This document shows positions 7,532 to 16,561 of a DNA stretch of 35,352 bases, in pieces. The notes below the pieces were generated by a model. That model worked only from the letters and a program-made list of their open reading frames with translations. It was not told the origin of the DNA and made no database searches. Where the stretch lies: the NCBI GenBank assembly GCA_028689635.1, contig JAQVCU010000020.1:1-35352 (forward strand). Reading direction: 5' to 3'. The position numbers and the translations under genes were made by a program. The number at the start of each line of letters is the position of its first letter. Position 1 is the first letter of the stretch. Origin of the DNA: Oscillospiraceae bacterium (GTDB taxonomy: Bacteria > Bacillota > Clostridia > Oscillospirales > Ruminococcaceae).

Positions 7532-8677
7532 TTATTGTTTCTCCAGCGCCGCCTGGCGGGAGACGGAAAGCACCACGCCCATCTGGGCCATCAGCATGAC
7601 CATGGAGCTGCCGCCATAGGAGAAAAACGGCAGGCTGATGCCGGTATTGGGGATCGTGTTGGTGACCACCGCGATATTGAGCAGCGCCTGCAGACCTACC
7701 TGGGTGGTGAGGCCCACGGCCAGCATCGAACCGAATTTATCCTTGGCGCGGATGGCGATGACAAACCCCCTCCACTCCAGCAAGGCAAAGAAGATCAAAA
7801 TGATCGCCGCGCCCACAAACCCCAGTTCCTCGCAGACGATGGAAAAGACAAAATCGTTCTGCGGCTCCGGGATATACAGATATTTCTGCCGGGAATTGCC
7901 CAGCCCCAGCCCCATCAGCCCGCCGGAGCCAATGGCCAACAGGGATTGGATGGTTTGAAAACCCTTGCCAAGGGGGTCAGAAAAGGGATCCAGCCAATAT
8001 TGAAAGCGGGACTGCGCGTATTCGATGACCCCGGGGATCAGCACCACAATGCCGACGCCAGCGATGAGAACGCAAAGCAGCAGGAGAAACCATTTCAGAT
8101 CCGCCCCTCCCACAAACATCATGACAATGCCGATGGAAAGGATCAAAATCGTGCCGGAAAGGTGCGGTTCCAGTACCATCAGGGCCGCCACTGTGCCCAA
8201 TACCGCGGCGAAGGGAAGGATCCCATAGCGAAAAGTGCGCATCTTCTCTCCATAAAGGGAGATCAGCACCGCAAAAACAAGAATGACCGCAAATTTCGCC
8301 ACCTCCGAGGGCTGGATGCTCTGCCCGAGGATGAAGATCCACCTTTTGGCGCCGTTGCGCTCTGGCATGAACAGCACCACCACCAGCATGAGCAGGCTGA
8401 CCGCAAAAATCGGAAGCGCCAGCTTTTTCCACCAGTGATAGTCGAAATAGGCCAAAAAGATCATGACGGCAAGGCCGCCTACCGCAAAAAGCATCTGGCG
8501 TTTGATATAGTAAAAGCTATCGTCCTTGCGGTAGTAGGCATCGGCATAACTGGCGGAAAACATCATCACCAGCCCAAAGGTAAGCAGCAGCAGCACCAGG
8601 ATCAAAAAGGTCACGTCGATATTTCCGCGGGCGGCCGGCTGCATTTCCGCTGCCTGGTGTTTTTTTCTTGTAGTCAT
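7532..8677 (-). CDS. ftsW: SEDS-family peptidoglycan glycosyltransferase FtsW
   Basis: A polytopic membrane enzyme that polymerises lipid II into glycan strands at the septum together with its partner class B PBP. The ATG at 8677 (MTTRKK) is preferred over 8686 because the AAGGGG ribosome site directly abuts the upstream ATG. The 381 residues form roughly ten hydrophobic helices with the SEDS signatures PSEVAKFAVI, EPHLSGTI, NDFVFSIVCEELGFVG (containing the conserved Asp of SEDS glycosyltransferases) and NTGISLPFFSYGGSS. The paralogues RodA and SpoVE have the same fold; the position between mraY and murG supports FtsW or SpoVE. Gaps to neighbours are 39-45 bp, consistent with one operon. Confidence 0.93.
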   Translation of the reverse strand: MTTRKKHQAAEMQPAARGNIDVTFLILVLLLLTFGLVMMFSASYADAYYRKDDSFYYIKRQMLFAVGGLAVMIFLAYFDYHWWKKLALPIFAVSLLMLVVVLFMPERNGAKRWIFILGQSIQPSEVAKFAVILVFAVLISLYGEKMRTFRYGILPFAAVLGTVAALMVLEPHLSGTILILSIGIVMMFVGGADLKWFLLLLCVLIAGVGIVVLIPGVIEYAQSRFQYWLDPFSDPLGKGFQTIQSLLAIGSGGLMGLGLGNSRQKYLYIPEPQNDFVFSIVCEELGFVGAAIILIFFALLEWRGFVIAIRAKDKFGSMLAVGLTTQVGLQALLNIAVVTNTIPNTGISLPFFSYGGSSMVMLMAQMGVVLSVSRQAALEKQ

Positions 8678-8722
8678 ATCCCTCATTCCCCTTCCCGCGG
8701 CAAAACCATTCCCGATGTCGCT

Positions 8723-9730
8723 TTACAAAAGGCCCCGTACCCCCACAATGGCGGCGATGCAGCCCAGAGCAGTGACGATAGAAAACACGGTGACGATCTT
8801 CACTTCGCTCCAGCCGCACATCTCAAAATGATGGTGGATCGGGCTCATTTTAAAGATCCGTTTGCCCGTGAGCTTAAAGGAAGCCACCTGCAGGATGACC
8901 GAAAGGGCCTCTGCAAAATAGACAAAGCCCACCAGGATCAGCAGCACCGGCATCCCCACCCCAAAGGCCAGGGCCACCACGATACCGCCCAAAAAGAGGG
9001 ATCCCGTATCCCCCATGAACACCTTGGCGGGATGAAAATTCCACACCAAAAAACCGATCATCGCCCCAGCCAGCGCCGCCGCTATGATCTGCATCTCGCT
9101 GATACGCACCATGGCGGTGAGCACCATAAACGCCAGGGCCACCACAAAGGTGACCGAGCTTGCCAGGCCGTCGATCCCGTCGGTGAGGTTCACCGCGTTG
9201 ACCGCCCCAACAATAATAAACAAAGCGATAAAATAATAGAAAACGCCCAGATCTACCTGGCCCAGGAAGGGGATGATCAGCACCGTGGAAGTATCCCCGC
9301 CCAAATACAGCATGGCCAGATAAGCCCCGCCGATCAAAAGCTGAAAGATCATCTTTTGCCCCGCCGTCAGCCCCTGGTTCTGTTTTTTTACCACCTTGAT
9401 GTAATCGTCCAGAAAACCCAAAAATCCGAAAGCCAGCGCCATCAGAAGCCCTGCAAAGAACCGCACCGTCTGCACGGGCAGCAGCGCTGCGTTTTTGCTG
9501 TAAAAACAGTAGGAGATATAACCCAGGGTCACCGCCACCAGCAGGCCGATGATAAACATCACCCCGCCCATGGTGGGCGTACCCTGCTTGCTTTTATGCC
9601 AGGACGGGCCGATATCCAAAATCGTCTGCCCATATTTCACCTTGCGCAGGAACGGTACAAAAAAAGACCCCAGGGCAGCCGTGAGCCCAAAAGCCACTGC
9701 TGCCGTCAAGATAATGATAAACGTCCGCAT
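8723..9730 (-). CDS. mraY: phospho-N-acetylmuramoyl-pentapeptide transferase MraY
   Basis: An integral membrane enzyme that moves phospho-MurNAc-pentapeptide from UDP onto undecaprenyl phosphate, giving lipid I. The start ATG 9730 follows GGGAGG at good spacing. The 335 residues contain about ten hydrophobic segments and the family motifs: an aspartate pair in GFLDDY (D108-D109), NLTDGIDGLA, the Mg-binding region HPAKVFMGDTGSL, and PIHHHFE near the C-terminus. It lies 23 bp after murF. In most Firmicutes murD comes next, but here ftsW follows directly. Confidence 0.97.
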   Translation of the reverse strand: MRTFIIILTAAVAFGLTAALGSFFVPFLRKVKYGQTILDIGPSWHKSKQGTPTMGGVMFIIGLLVAVTLGYISYCFYSKNAALLPVQTVRFFAGLLMALAFGFLGFLDDYIKVVKKQNQGLTAGQKMIFQLLIGGAYLAMLYLGGDTSTVLIIPFLGQVDLGVFYYFIALFIIVGAVNAVNLTDGIDGLASSVTFVVALAFMVLTAMVRISEMQIIAAALAGAMIGFLVWNFHPAKVFMGDTGSLFLGGIVVALAFGVGMPVLLILVGFVYFAEALSVILQVASFKLTGKRIFKMSPIHHHFEMCGWSEVKIVTVFSIVTALGCIAAIVGVRGLL

Positions 9731-9753
9731 TGTTTACGTCCTCCCCGACAGTG

Positions 9754-11112
9754 TCATTCCCTGGCATACAGCGCAGCCAGCATCGTTTCCAGGGCCATTC
9801 CGTGGCTCCCCTTCACCCACAGGATATCCCCGGGGCTCAAGGTATTTGCCAAAAACACAGCCATCTCGTCCTTGGTTTCAAAGTGCCGGACGTTTTTGGC
9901 TCCGGCTTCTCTGGCCGCCTCGGCCATAACGCGCCCCATCTCCCCGGTGGTGAACAGTCCGTCCGCCCCCAGCTGCGCCGCCCGGCGCCCAACTTTCTGA
10001 TGCGCCGGGATGGAAAGTTCCCCCAGCTCCAGCATATCCGCCAGGGCCAGATAGCGTTTTCCCGTCGTGGGCCTGCCCATCAGGGTGGTGATGGCCGCCT
10101 CCATGGATTCCGGGCCCGCGTTGTAGCAGTCCTCCACCACGGTGCTTTGACGCCACGGTACCATTTTTTGCCGCATACCGGATGGCGAAAAAGCCCCCAG
10201 GGCTTTTGTCATATGGTCCGGCGAAAGGCCAAAACAGCTGCCCGCCGTCCAGGCCGCCAGCGCGTTGAGCACATTGTGACGCCCCACGACCGGGATGGTC
10301 ACCAAAAACTGCCCAGCCCCGCAGCAGAGGGTAAAGGAGGTGGCGTTTCCCCGCTCCTCGATCTCCCTTGCCGTCACATCGCAGGCCGTGTTTTCCAGGC
10401 CATATCGGATGATCTTGTATTTGGGTTTTTCATAGCGGTCCAGGTAATCGCTGTCCCCGTTAAGGATCAGGGGAGAGTCCTCCCGCAGCCCGGCGAGGAT
10501 CTCCATTTTTGCCCGGAAAATATTGTCGCGGCTTCCCAGTCGCTCCATGTGGCTCACCCCGATGTTGGTGACGACGCCCACCTCCGGCAGTACCGTCAAA
10601 GAGAGCTCTTCGATCTCCCCCGGGGCGGTCATCGCCATTTCTATCACCGCCGCTTCATGCCCATCCAGGCCCAGCAGCGTCTGGGGAACGCCAAACTGAT
10701 TGTTGAGATTCGCCTCCGTCTTAAGGGTGCGCAGTTCGGAAGAGAGCACTGCCGCGATCATATCCTTCGTTGAGGTTTTCCCTACGCTTCCGGTCACGGC
10801 CACCACGCGCGGCGCCTCATGGATGCGGTGCAGCCGGGCGATGCCCCGGTAAGCCCGCTGGGTATCCCCCACAAAAAGGGTCTTTTCCTCAGGAAACTGG
10901 CCATGTTTGTGGGCAACGGCCGCCGCCGCGCCCTTCTCCAGCGCCTGGGCAAGATAGGTATGGCCGTCAAACCGTTCCCCCTCCAACGCCACAAACAGGC
11001 AGCCGGGGACGATCTTTCGGGAATCAGTCACCACGCAGGAAGCCGTGCCAAATATTTTTTTATCGGCGCTGATCCATTCGGAGATCTCGCTTAGGGAAAA
11101 CTCTCTTTTCAT
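9754..11112 (-). CDS. murF: UDP-MurNAc-tripeptide--D-Ala-D-Ala ligase MurF
   Basis: A cytosolic ATP-dependent ligase that adds D-Ala-D-Ala to UDP-MurNAc-tripeptide, completing the pentapeptide precursor. The 452 residues follow the Mur ligase plan: an N-terminal substrate domain (about 1-100), a central ATPase domain with the P-loop GSVGKTST (108-115), and a C-terminal domain that includes VVEDCYNAGPESM and a segment ending VKGSHGMALE. The start codon overlaps the murE stop by 4 bp (ATGA-type), so translation is probably coupled. Confidence 0.96.
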   Translation of the reverse strand: MKREFSLSEISEWISADKKIFGTASCVVTDSRKIVPGCLFVALEGERFDGHTYLAQALEKGAAAAVAHKHGQFPEEKTLFVGDTQRAYRGIARLHRIHEAPRVVAVTGSVGKTSTKDMIAAVLSSELRTLKTEANLNNQFGVPQTLLGLDGHEAAVIEMAMTAPGEIEELSLTVLPEVGVVTNIGVSHMERLGSRDNIFRAKMEILAGLREDSPLILNGDSDYLDRYEKPKYKIIRYGLENTACDVTAREIEERGNATSFTLCCGAGQFLVTIPVVGRHNVLNALAAWTAGSCFGLSPDHMTKALGAFSPSGMRQKMVPWRQSTVVEDCYNAGPESMEAAITTLMGRPTTGKRYLALADMLELGELSIPAHQKVGRRAAQLGADGLFTTGEMGRVMAEAAREAGAKNVRHFETKDEMAVFLANTLSPGDILWVKGSHGMALETMLAALYARE

Positions 11113-12566
11113 TTCTGTTGTCCTCTGTTCTTTTTCTTTTCCTCCAGCAGCTGCAACACCACTTCCCGCTCGTCAAAGTGGATCGTGCCATAGTTCAGCA
11201 CCTGGTAATCCTCATGGCCCTTCCCCGCCAGGATCAGGATATCGTCCTTTTGGGCGATGTCCAGCGCGCGGGAAATGGCCGAATACCGGTCGCTGATCCG
11301 CTCGCAGGGGCCTTCAAAGCCCTGCAGCCCGGGCATGGCGTCATCGATGATCTTTTCCGGGTCTTCATCCCGGGGGTTGTCGGAGGTAATGATAACGTAA
11401 TCGGCATACCGGGCCACCGCCTGGCCCATCTGCGGGCGCTTGCCCGGGTCTCGGTTGCCGGGGCAGCCAAACATCACCACCAGGCGCCCCTGGCAAAAGC
11501 CCTTAAGGGCGGAGAGCACCTTTTCCAGTCCGTCCGGGGTGTGGGCATAATCGCGGATCACGGTATAATCGGTGCCGGTGGGCAGTACCTCGGTGCGCCC
11601 CCGCACGCCGGGGCAGCTTTGCAGCCCCGCGGATACCTGTTCCAGCGTAAGGCCCAGGGACAGGGCCGCCGTCGCCGCCGCCATGGCGTTGGAAACGGCA
11701 AATTCCCCGGGCATGGGGCACTGGATGCGCCCGATGAGGGAATTCCCCACCAGGGTGAACCGGCTTCCCTGTGCGCTGCAAGAGATGTTGCGGGCGGTGT
11801 AATCCGCCTCGTCCCTGTGGGTGGAAAAGGTAAACACCCGGCAGGGCGCCTCCTTGGCCAGGCGCCGGCCGTATTCGTCGTCCAGGTTGACAATGGCCGC
11901 GTCGCAGTGATCGAATAGGCTTTTTTTCGCCTGATAATAATTTTCCATGGTCAGATGATAATCCAAATGATCCCGGGTGAGGTTGGTAAACACCCCGGCG
12001 GCAAAATGGCATCCGTTCAGCCGCTGCTGTTCCAGGGCGTGGGAGGAGGTCTCCATGACCACATATTCGCAGCCGGCTTTTAGCATGCGCATAAACAGCA
12101 CATGCAGCTCCGCCGGATCCGGCGTGGTGTTTTTCGCCGGCAGTTCCAAAGCGCCGATCTCATTGCGGATCGTACCGATGAGCCCCACCTTTTTGCCGGC
12201 GCTCTCTAAAATATGCTTCATCAGATAGGTGATGGTGGTCTTTCCGTTGGTGCCGGTAATGCCGATCAGTTTCATTTTCTCCGAAGGGCGGCCGTAGAAG
12301 TTGGCGCAAAGCTGGCCGTAGGCGCTGCGGGTGTTCTCCACCAGGATCTGGCAGGGCAGGGCAAGGTCTTTTTCGCAGACCACCGCCGCCGCGCCGTCCT
12401 CCACCGCCTGGGCGGCGGCGTCATGGCCGTCAAAGCGCATCCCCTTTAGGCACAGGAAAAGACACCCGTCCGTCACCTGTCTGGAATCCGCCGTGATCCG
12501 AGGGATCTCGATATCCGGCAGGGAGGTGGTATAGCGGATATCCTGCAACAGCTGCTTAAGTTTCAT
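11109..12566 (-). CDS. murE: UDP-MurNAc-L-Ala-D-Glu--meso-diaminopimelate ligase MurE
   Basis: A cytosolic ATP-dependent ligase that adds the third stem-peptide residue. The 485 residues contain the P-loop GTNGKT (105-110), the carbamylated-lysine region and the amino-acid specificity motif DNPRDEDP (D396-R399). DNPR is the form found in meso-diaminopimelate-adding enzymes, whereas lysine-adding enzymes lack the Arg; the organism should therefore have DAP-type peptidoglycan. ATG 12566 follows AAAGGGGG. A gap of 125 bp separates it from the PBP gene. A TTGACA overlaps the PBP stop codon, but I see no -10 paired with it. Confidence 0.96.
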   Translation of the reverse strand: MKLKQLLQDIRYTTSLPDIEIPRITADSRQVTDGCLFLCLKGMRFDGHDAAAQAVEDGAAAVVCEKDLALPCQILVENTRSAYGQLCANFYGRPSEKMKLIGITGTNGKTTITYLMKHILESAGKKVGLIGTIRNEIGALELPAKNTTPDPAELHVLFMRMLKAGCEYVVMETSSHALEQQRLNGCHFAAGVFTNLTRDHLDYHLTMENYYQAKKSLFDHCDAAIVNLDDEYGRRLAKEAPCRVFTFSTHRDEADYTARNISCSAQGSRFTLVGNSLIGRIQCPMPGEFAVSNAMAAATAALSLGLTLEQVSAGLQSCPGVRGRTEVLPTGTDYTVIRDYAHTPDGLEKVLSALKGFCQGRLVVMFGCPGNRDPGKRPQMGQAVARYADYVIITSDNPRDEDPEKIIDDAMPGLQGFEGPCERISDRYSAISRALDIAQKDDILILAGKGHEDYQVLNYGTIHFDEREVVLQLLEEKKKNRGQQK

Positions 12567-12691
12567 GGTGTTACCCCCTTTGTATCCAAAACGGCCTGCA
12601 CCCGCCTTAAATGGCCGACGGGAAATATTCTACGCCCCGCGGGACAATTTTTTCGGGTTTATCTGTCGAAAAGGAAAAATTCTGCCCGCTG

Positions 12692-14956
12692 TCAATCTGT
12701 CAGATCGGTGGCGATGATCTCCACCGTCACCACCGTGCCCGGCTTTACCACCGTGCCGGGGGCGGGATCCTGGCTGATGACCTGGGTCACCTGGCCGGTA
12801 TCCGCCACGCCGTCCAACCGGATGTTGAGCCCTTCCGCCAAAATCGCGGCGTTGGCCTGCAGGCTGGTGCGGCCCAAAACGTCGGGCACCTCCACGTCCT
12901 CCAGGGTCGTGACGCCGTCGGTATAAAGGATGACGGTGCTGCCGCGCGGCACTTCTTCCTTCATCTGCGGCAGCTGGCCCACCACCGTCTCCCCCTCTCC
13001 CACAAAACGGGCTTTGAGGTTGACAGAGTTGAGCTCCGCTTCCGCCTCGCCCCGTTTCAGGGTGTTGAGGTTGGGGACGGCGACATCGGCGTATTTCTGC
13101 TCCGCCTCGGAAAACTCCGGTTCAATGCCAAGATAGGGCAGCACATCCGCCATGATATTTTTGACCACCGGCGCCGCAATAACGGAGCCATAGGGGTTTG
13201 TCATATACGGTTCATCCAGCATGATGAGTACCGCGATCTGGGGATCGTCGGCCGGGGCAAAGCCCATGAAGGAGGATATTCGTTTATCCACCTCTCCGTT
13301 GATCTGTTTATCCAGCTTTTCCGAGGTACCGGTCTTTCCACCGATGCGGTAGCCGGGTATGTAGGCGTTTTTACCAGAGCCCTGGCTCACCACCGATTCG
13401 CACAGGGAGGCAATGGTGGCGCTGGTCTCTGCGGAGATCACCTGCCGTTTGGCCACGGGGGATTTTTCCTCCACCGTGTTCCCGTCGGAATCGACGATCT
13501 GCTTTACCACATAGGGCTGCATCAGTTCGCCGCCATTGAAGGCCGCGGAAACGGCTGTGATCAGCTGCAGCGGCGTCACTTTAAAAGTCTGCCCAAAGGA
13601 GGAGCTGGCCAGGGAGACGACGCTGAAATCCTCTTCGGTGTGATAGATGCTGCCGGATTCTCCCGGCAGGTCGACGCCGGTGGTCTCCATCAGGCCAAAA
13701 GCTTCAAAATATTTGCGGAACCGTTCCTGTCCCAGGCTCTGGCCGATCATGATAAAGGCCGGGTTGCAGGAGTTTTGCAGCGCCTGGGCAAAATTTTGGT
13801 GTCCGTGCCCCCCCGCTTTCCAGCAGTTGTAGCTTACCCCAGGCAGCAGCTCATAGTTTCCGGTGCAGTTGAAGGCGCTGCCAAGGTTCATAGTCTTTTC
13901 TTCCAGGGCCGCGGAGGCCGTTATGATCTTAAAGACCGAACCCGGCTCGTAGGGGTCGGAAATGACTTTGTTGCGCCATTGGTCAAACTGGGCCTCCGAC
14001 AGGGCGGTGCGGTATTCCTGCTCGGCCTGCTCCCGGGCTTCCCCCTCCGCCATGCCCTCCAGGGCCGTTTTCATCTCGTCCAGCTGGGCGGCGACGGCGC
14101 TGTCGTAGATCTGGTTGGGGGTGTTGGGGTCAAAATCCGGTTTGGTGCTCATGGCCAGGATCTCGCCGGTCTGAACGTCTATCACCACGCCTGCGGCCTT
14201 GTTTTGCACATTGTGCTCGATGACCGCCTGCTCCAGATGCTTTTCTAAAAATTGTTGGATGTTGACGTCGATGGTAAGGACGATGTCGTTGCCGTCCTTC
14301 GCCTCGTACATTTTTTCATACTTAAAGGGCATATCGGTGCCCCAGGCGTTTTTGGCCGATACCACCCGCCCCGGCGTCCCGCTGAGCACCTTGTCGTAAT
14401 AGGCCTCGATGCCGTAAGCGCCCTGGTTTTCCATCCCCGTAAAGCCTAATACGGTGGAAGCCAGCGATCCATAGGGGTAATAGCGCTTATAATCCTCCTC
14501 CAGGCCCACAGCCGTGATCTTGTTCTCCTGAAGGAACTGGGTGATCTCATCGGCCAGGGGCCGCTCGATCTTTCTCTTGATGATCTCGTAATAGGTGTTG
14601 CGCCTGGATTTTTCAAGCACGAACTCCGGCGTCACATCCAGGATATCCGCAAGACCCTCGGCGATCAGCTGCCGTTCCTCCTCGTTGTCGATATCCACGG
14701 GGGAAAGATACACGGTCCACACTGTGCCGCTTTTGGCCAGGATATTCCCGTTTCGATCCCGGATGGTACCGCGCTGGGAGCTGATGCTGGTCACCCGCAT
14801 CTGCTGTTGGGCGGCCAGCCGCTGCAGATCCTCGGCCTGCACCATCTGCAGCTGAAAAAGACGCAGCAAAATCACCGCGGTGCCAGCTATGGACAGCGCG
14901 ATGATGCAGAAGATCATTCTCTTTTTCATGCGTACGTTTGGCCCCAATGAGGTCAT
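12692..14956 (-). CDS. class B penicillin-binding protein with PASTA domains (SpoVD/FtsI family)
   Basis: A membrane-anchored D,D-transpeptidase that cross-links peptidoglycan. ATG 14956 follows AGAGGGGG at 8 bases. The 754 residues comprise one N-terminal membrane helix (about 12-31), the dimerisation domain (RGTIRDRNG near 60), and the transpeptidase domain with the active-site S340-V-F-K343, S396-C-N and K541-T-G motifs. Two C-terminal PASTA repeats follow at about 622-685 and 690-750 (VPNLNTLKRGEAEA and VPDVLGRTSLQANA). PASTA domains and the dcw position fit both the vegetative septal PBP and sporulation SpoVD; only one such gene lies here, so it may serve division, spore cortex synthesis, or both. 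A terminator-like hairpin sits in its leader. Confidence 0.93.
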   Translation of the reverse strand: MTSLGPNVRMKKRMIFCIIALSIAGTAVILLRLFQLQMVQAEDLQRLAAQQQMRVTSISSQRGTIRDRNGNILAKSGTVWTVYLSPVDIDNEEERQLIAEGLADILDVTPEFVLEKSRRNTYYEIIKRKIERPLADEITQFLQENKITAVGLEEDYKRYYPYGSLASTVLGFTGMENQGAYGIEAYYDKVLSGTPGRVVSAKNAWGTDMPFKYEKMYEAKDGNDIVLTIDVNIQQFLEKHLEQAVIEHNVQNKAAGVVIDVQTGEILAMSTKPDFDPNTPNQIYDSAVAAQLDEMKTALEGMAEGEAREQAEQEYRTALSEAQFDQWRNKVISDPYEPGSVFKIITASAALEEKTMNLGSAFNCTGNYELLPGVSYNCWKAGGHGHQNFAQALQNSCNPAFIMIGQSLGQERFRKYFEAFGLMETTGVDLPGESGSIYHTEEDFSVVSLASSSFGQTFKVTPLQLITAVSAAFNGGELMQPYVVKQIVDSDGNTVEEKSPVAKRQVISAETSATIASLCESVVSQGSGKNAYIPGYRIGGKTGTSEKLDKQINGEVDKRISSFMGFAPADDPQIAVLIMLDEPYMTNPYGSVIAAPVVKNIMADVLPYLGIEPEFSEAEQKYADVAVPNLNTLKRGEAEAELNSVNLKARFVGEGETVVGQLPQMKEEVPRGSTVILYTDGVTTLEDVEVPDVLGRTSLQANAAILAEGLNIRLDGVADTGQVTQVISQDPAPGTVVKPGTVVTVEIIATDLTD

Positions 14957-15010
14957 CGGCCGAGCCCCCTCTCATGTTCCGGCTTTTGTCGAAGCCGGTC
15001 GCTCCGGCCT

Positions 15011-15046
15011 GAAACAAACAAAGAGTCAAGATGTCACTCTTAACTC
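15011..15046 (-). terminator. terminator-like hairpin between ftsL and the PBP gene
   Basis: On the minus strand a 9-bp stem with one G-T pair (15046-15038 with 15031-15023) is followed by TTTGTTTGTTT. It lies between two genes of the same cluster, so it may attenuate rather than stop transcription. A second hairpin, CCGGCTT/AAGCCGG (14979-14998), lies between it and the PBP ribosome site. Confidence 0.5.
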
Positions 15047-15083
15047 TTCGTGTACCCGGTCAGGGTATTCCCATCTTATTTGT

Positions 15084-15554
15084 TCAAGCGACAAGGTATG
15101 ACTGTATTTTGGCGATCACGTTTCCGATCTGATCCCATACATTCTCTGTTTTTTCCTGCCGGAGCGTCACCACATCTTCCGAAGACATGTCGATGTAATC
15201 CACCTGGTATTTTTCCAGCTTCGCCAGCCCAAGCTGCCGGGAGGCGATCTCCTCCACATTTTTATTGGAAAGCTTGAATTCCAGCTCCGTATTCAGCCGC
15301 TGTTCCTCCGCCTGAAGTTCCTCCAGGCGGGCGCTTGCGGCATTGAGGCTGTCGCCCACTTCGGTCAGCTTTGCGTTGCTGTAAAGCAGCGCCGCTATGG
15401 ACGCCACCACCAGGCACATGCAAAGCAGCGCCGTAATGGGCCTCACCCCCATGACAGAGCGCACCGGTTCCGCTCTGCTGACCACCTGCACCTTCGGCTT
15501 TTCAGTTTTTGCCTCGTAACGCGACAAATCATAGGCTTGGTTTGCGGCAGTCAT
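15084..15554 (-). CDS. ftsL: FtsL-like septum formation protein
   Basis: A 156-residue bitopic protein in the usual FtsL position between rsmH and the class B PBP. ATG 15554 (MTAANQ) is chosen because AAGGAG lies 9 bases upstream; the GTG at 15572 overlaps that ribosome site. The sequence has a cytoplasmic N-terminus, one membrane helix (about 39-58, ITALLCMCLVVASIAALLY) and a following heptad-rich segment (about 60-100, LEELQAEEQRLNTELEFKL) typical of the extracytoplasmic coiled coil that pairs with DivIC/FtsB. Primary sequence is poorly conserved in this family, so the call rests on topology and location. Confidence 0.82.
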   Translation of the reverse strand: MTAANQAYDLSRYEAKTEKPKVQVVSRAEPVRSVMGVRPITALLCMCLVVASIAALLYSNAKLTEVGDSLNAASARLEELQAEEQRLNTELEFKLSNKNVEEIASRQLGLAKLEKYQVDYIDMSSEDVVTLRQEKTENVWDQIGNVIAKIQSYLVA

Positions 15555-15616
15555 GTTGTTTCTCTCCTTCACAATTAGTCTCTATTTCTCTGTTTGCGGG
15601 TATTGCTCCCGTTTGA

Positions 15617-16540
15617 CTACAATTTTTCCAAAATGCGAAGTTTGGCGCTGCGGCTGCGCCGGTTTACCGCCAATTCTTCCTCCGAGGGCTCGATGGGTTT
15701 ACGGCTGATGAGCCGGGCCCGGGGCAGACGTCCGCAGACGCAGACCGGGAATTCCGGGGGACAAACACAGCCTTTGCACAGGTCGGCAAATTTCTGTTTC
15801 ACCATTCGGTCCTCCAGGGAATGAAAGGTGATGATGCAGAACCTTCCGCCCGGCGCCAGGCGCTCAAAGGCGCTGTCGAGCACCCGGGAAAGGCTGTCCA
15901 GCTCGCCGTTAACGGCGATGCGGATGGCCTGAAAGGTCTTTTTTGCAGGGTTCCCGTCCCGTCTGGCCGAAAACGGCATGGAGGAACGGACGATGTCCGC
16001 CAGCTGCCCAGTGGTCTCCACCGGGGCTGTGCGGCGCGCTTTTTCAATGTTTTTGGCGATGGACCAGGCATATTTTTCTTCGCCGAATTCCCGGATCACC
16101 CGGGCCAGATCCTCCGGGCTCCAGGAGTTCACCACGTCCCGGGCCGAAGGGCCGCTTTTGCTCATGCGCATATCCAGCGGCGCGTCCTGATGATAGGAAA
16201 AACCGCGCTCGGCGCTGTCCAGCTGGTAGGAGGAAACCCCCAGATCCAGCAATATTCCGTCCACCTGCAAAATCGAAAGGCGATCCAGTACCGCCGTCAT
16301 ATCCGCAAAATCTGTTTGAACTACCTCGGCCGCCGGAAAAGGCTCCAGCCGCTTTGTGGCCGCAGCCACCGCGTCCGGATCTTTATCCAGAGCGATGAGC
16401 CTGCCTGCCGTCAGGCGCCGCGCGATCTCGCTGGAGTGTCCGCCGCCGCCGGCGGTCCCGTCCACATAGATGCCGTCCGGCCGGATGGCCAGGCCCTCTA
16501 TGCACTCCGAAAGCAGTACGGAAAAATGCTGGAATTCCAT
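15617..16540 (-). CDS. rsmH: 16S rRNA (cytosine-1402-N4)-methyltransferase RsmH (MraW)
   Basis: A cytosolic SAM-dependent methylase acting on C1402 in the ribosomal P site. The 307 residues show the SAM-binding DGTAGGGGHS (27-36), GILLDLGVSSYQLD, the substrate-recognition insert, and RFCIITFHSLEDRMVK near the C-terminus, all family signatures. ATG 16540 follows a GGGAGG site. It lies 21 bp after mraZ, the normal head of the dcw cluster. Confidence 0.97.
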   Translation of the reverse strand: MEFQHFSVLLSECIEGLAIRPDGIYVDGTAGGGGHSSEIARRLTAGRLIALDKDPDAVAAATKRLEPFPAAEVVQTDFADMTAVLDRLSILQVDGILLDLGVSSYQLDSAERGFSYHQDAPLDMRMSKSGPSARDVVNSWSPEDLARVIREFGEEKYAWSIAKNIEKARRTAPVETTGQLADIVRSSMPFSARRDGNPAKKTFQAIRIAVNGELDSLSRVLDSAFERLAPGGRFCIITFHSLEDRMVKQKFADLCKGCVCPPEFPVCVCGRLPRARLISRKPIEPSEEELAVNRRSRSAKLRILEKL

Positions 16541-16561
16541 CTTCCGTCCTCCCCCCGCAGT

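Noticed and set aside
7535-10000. An 821-codon plus-strand open frame
   Set aside because: It lies fully antisense to ftsW, mraY and the end of murF, has low-complexity His/Gln/Lys-rich translation and no ribosome site. It is a composition effect of GC-rich coding DNA.
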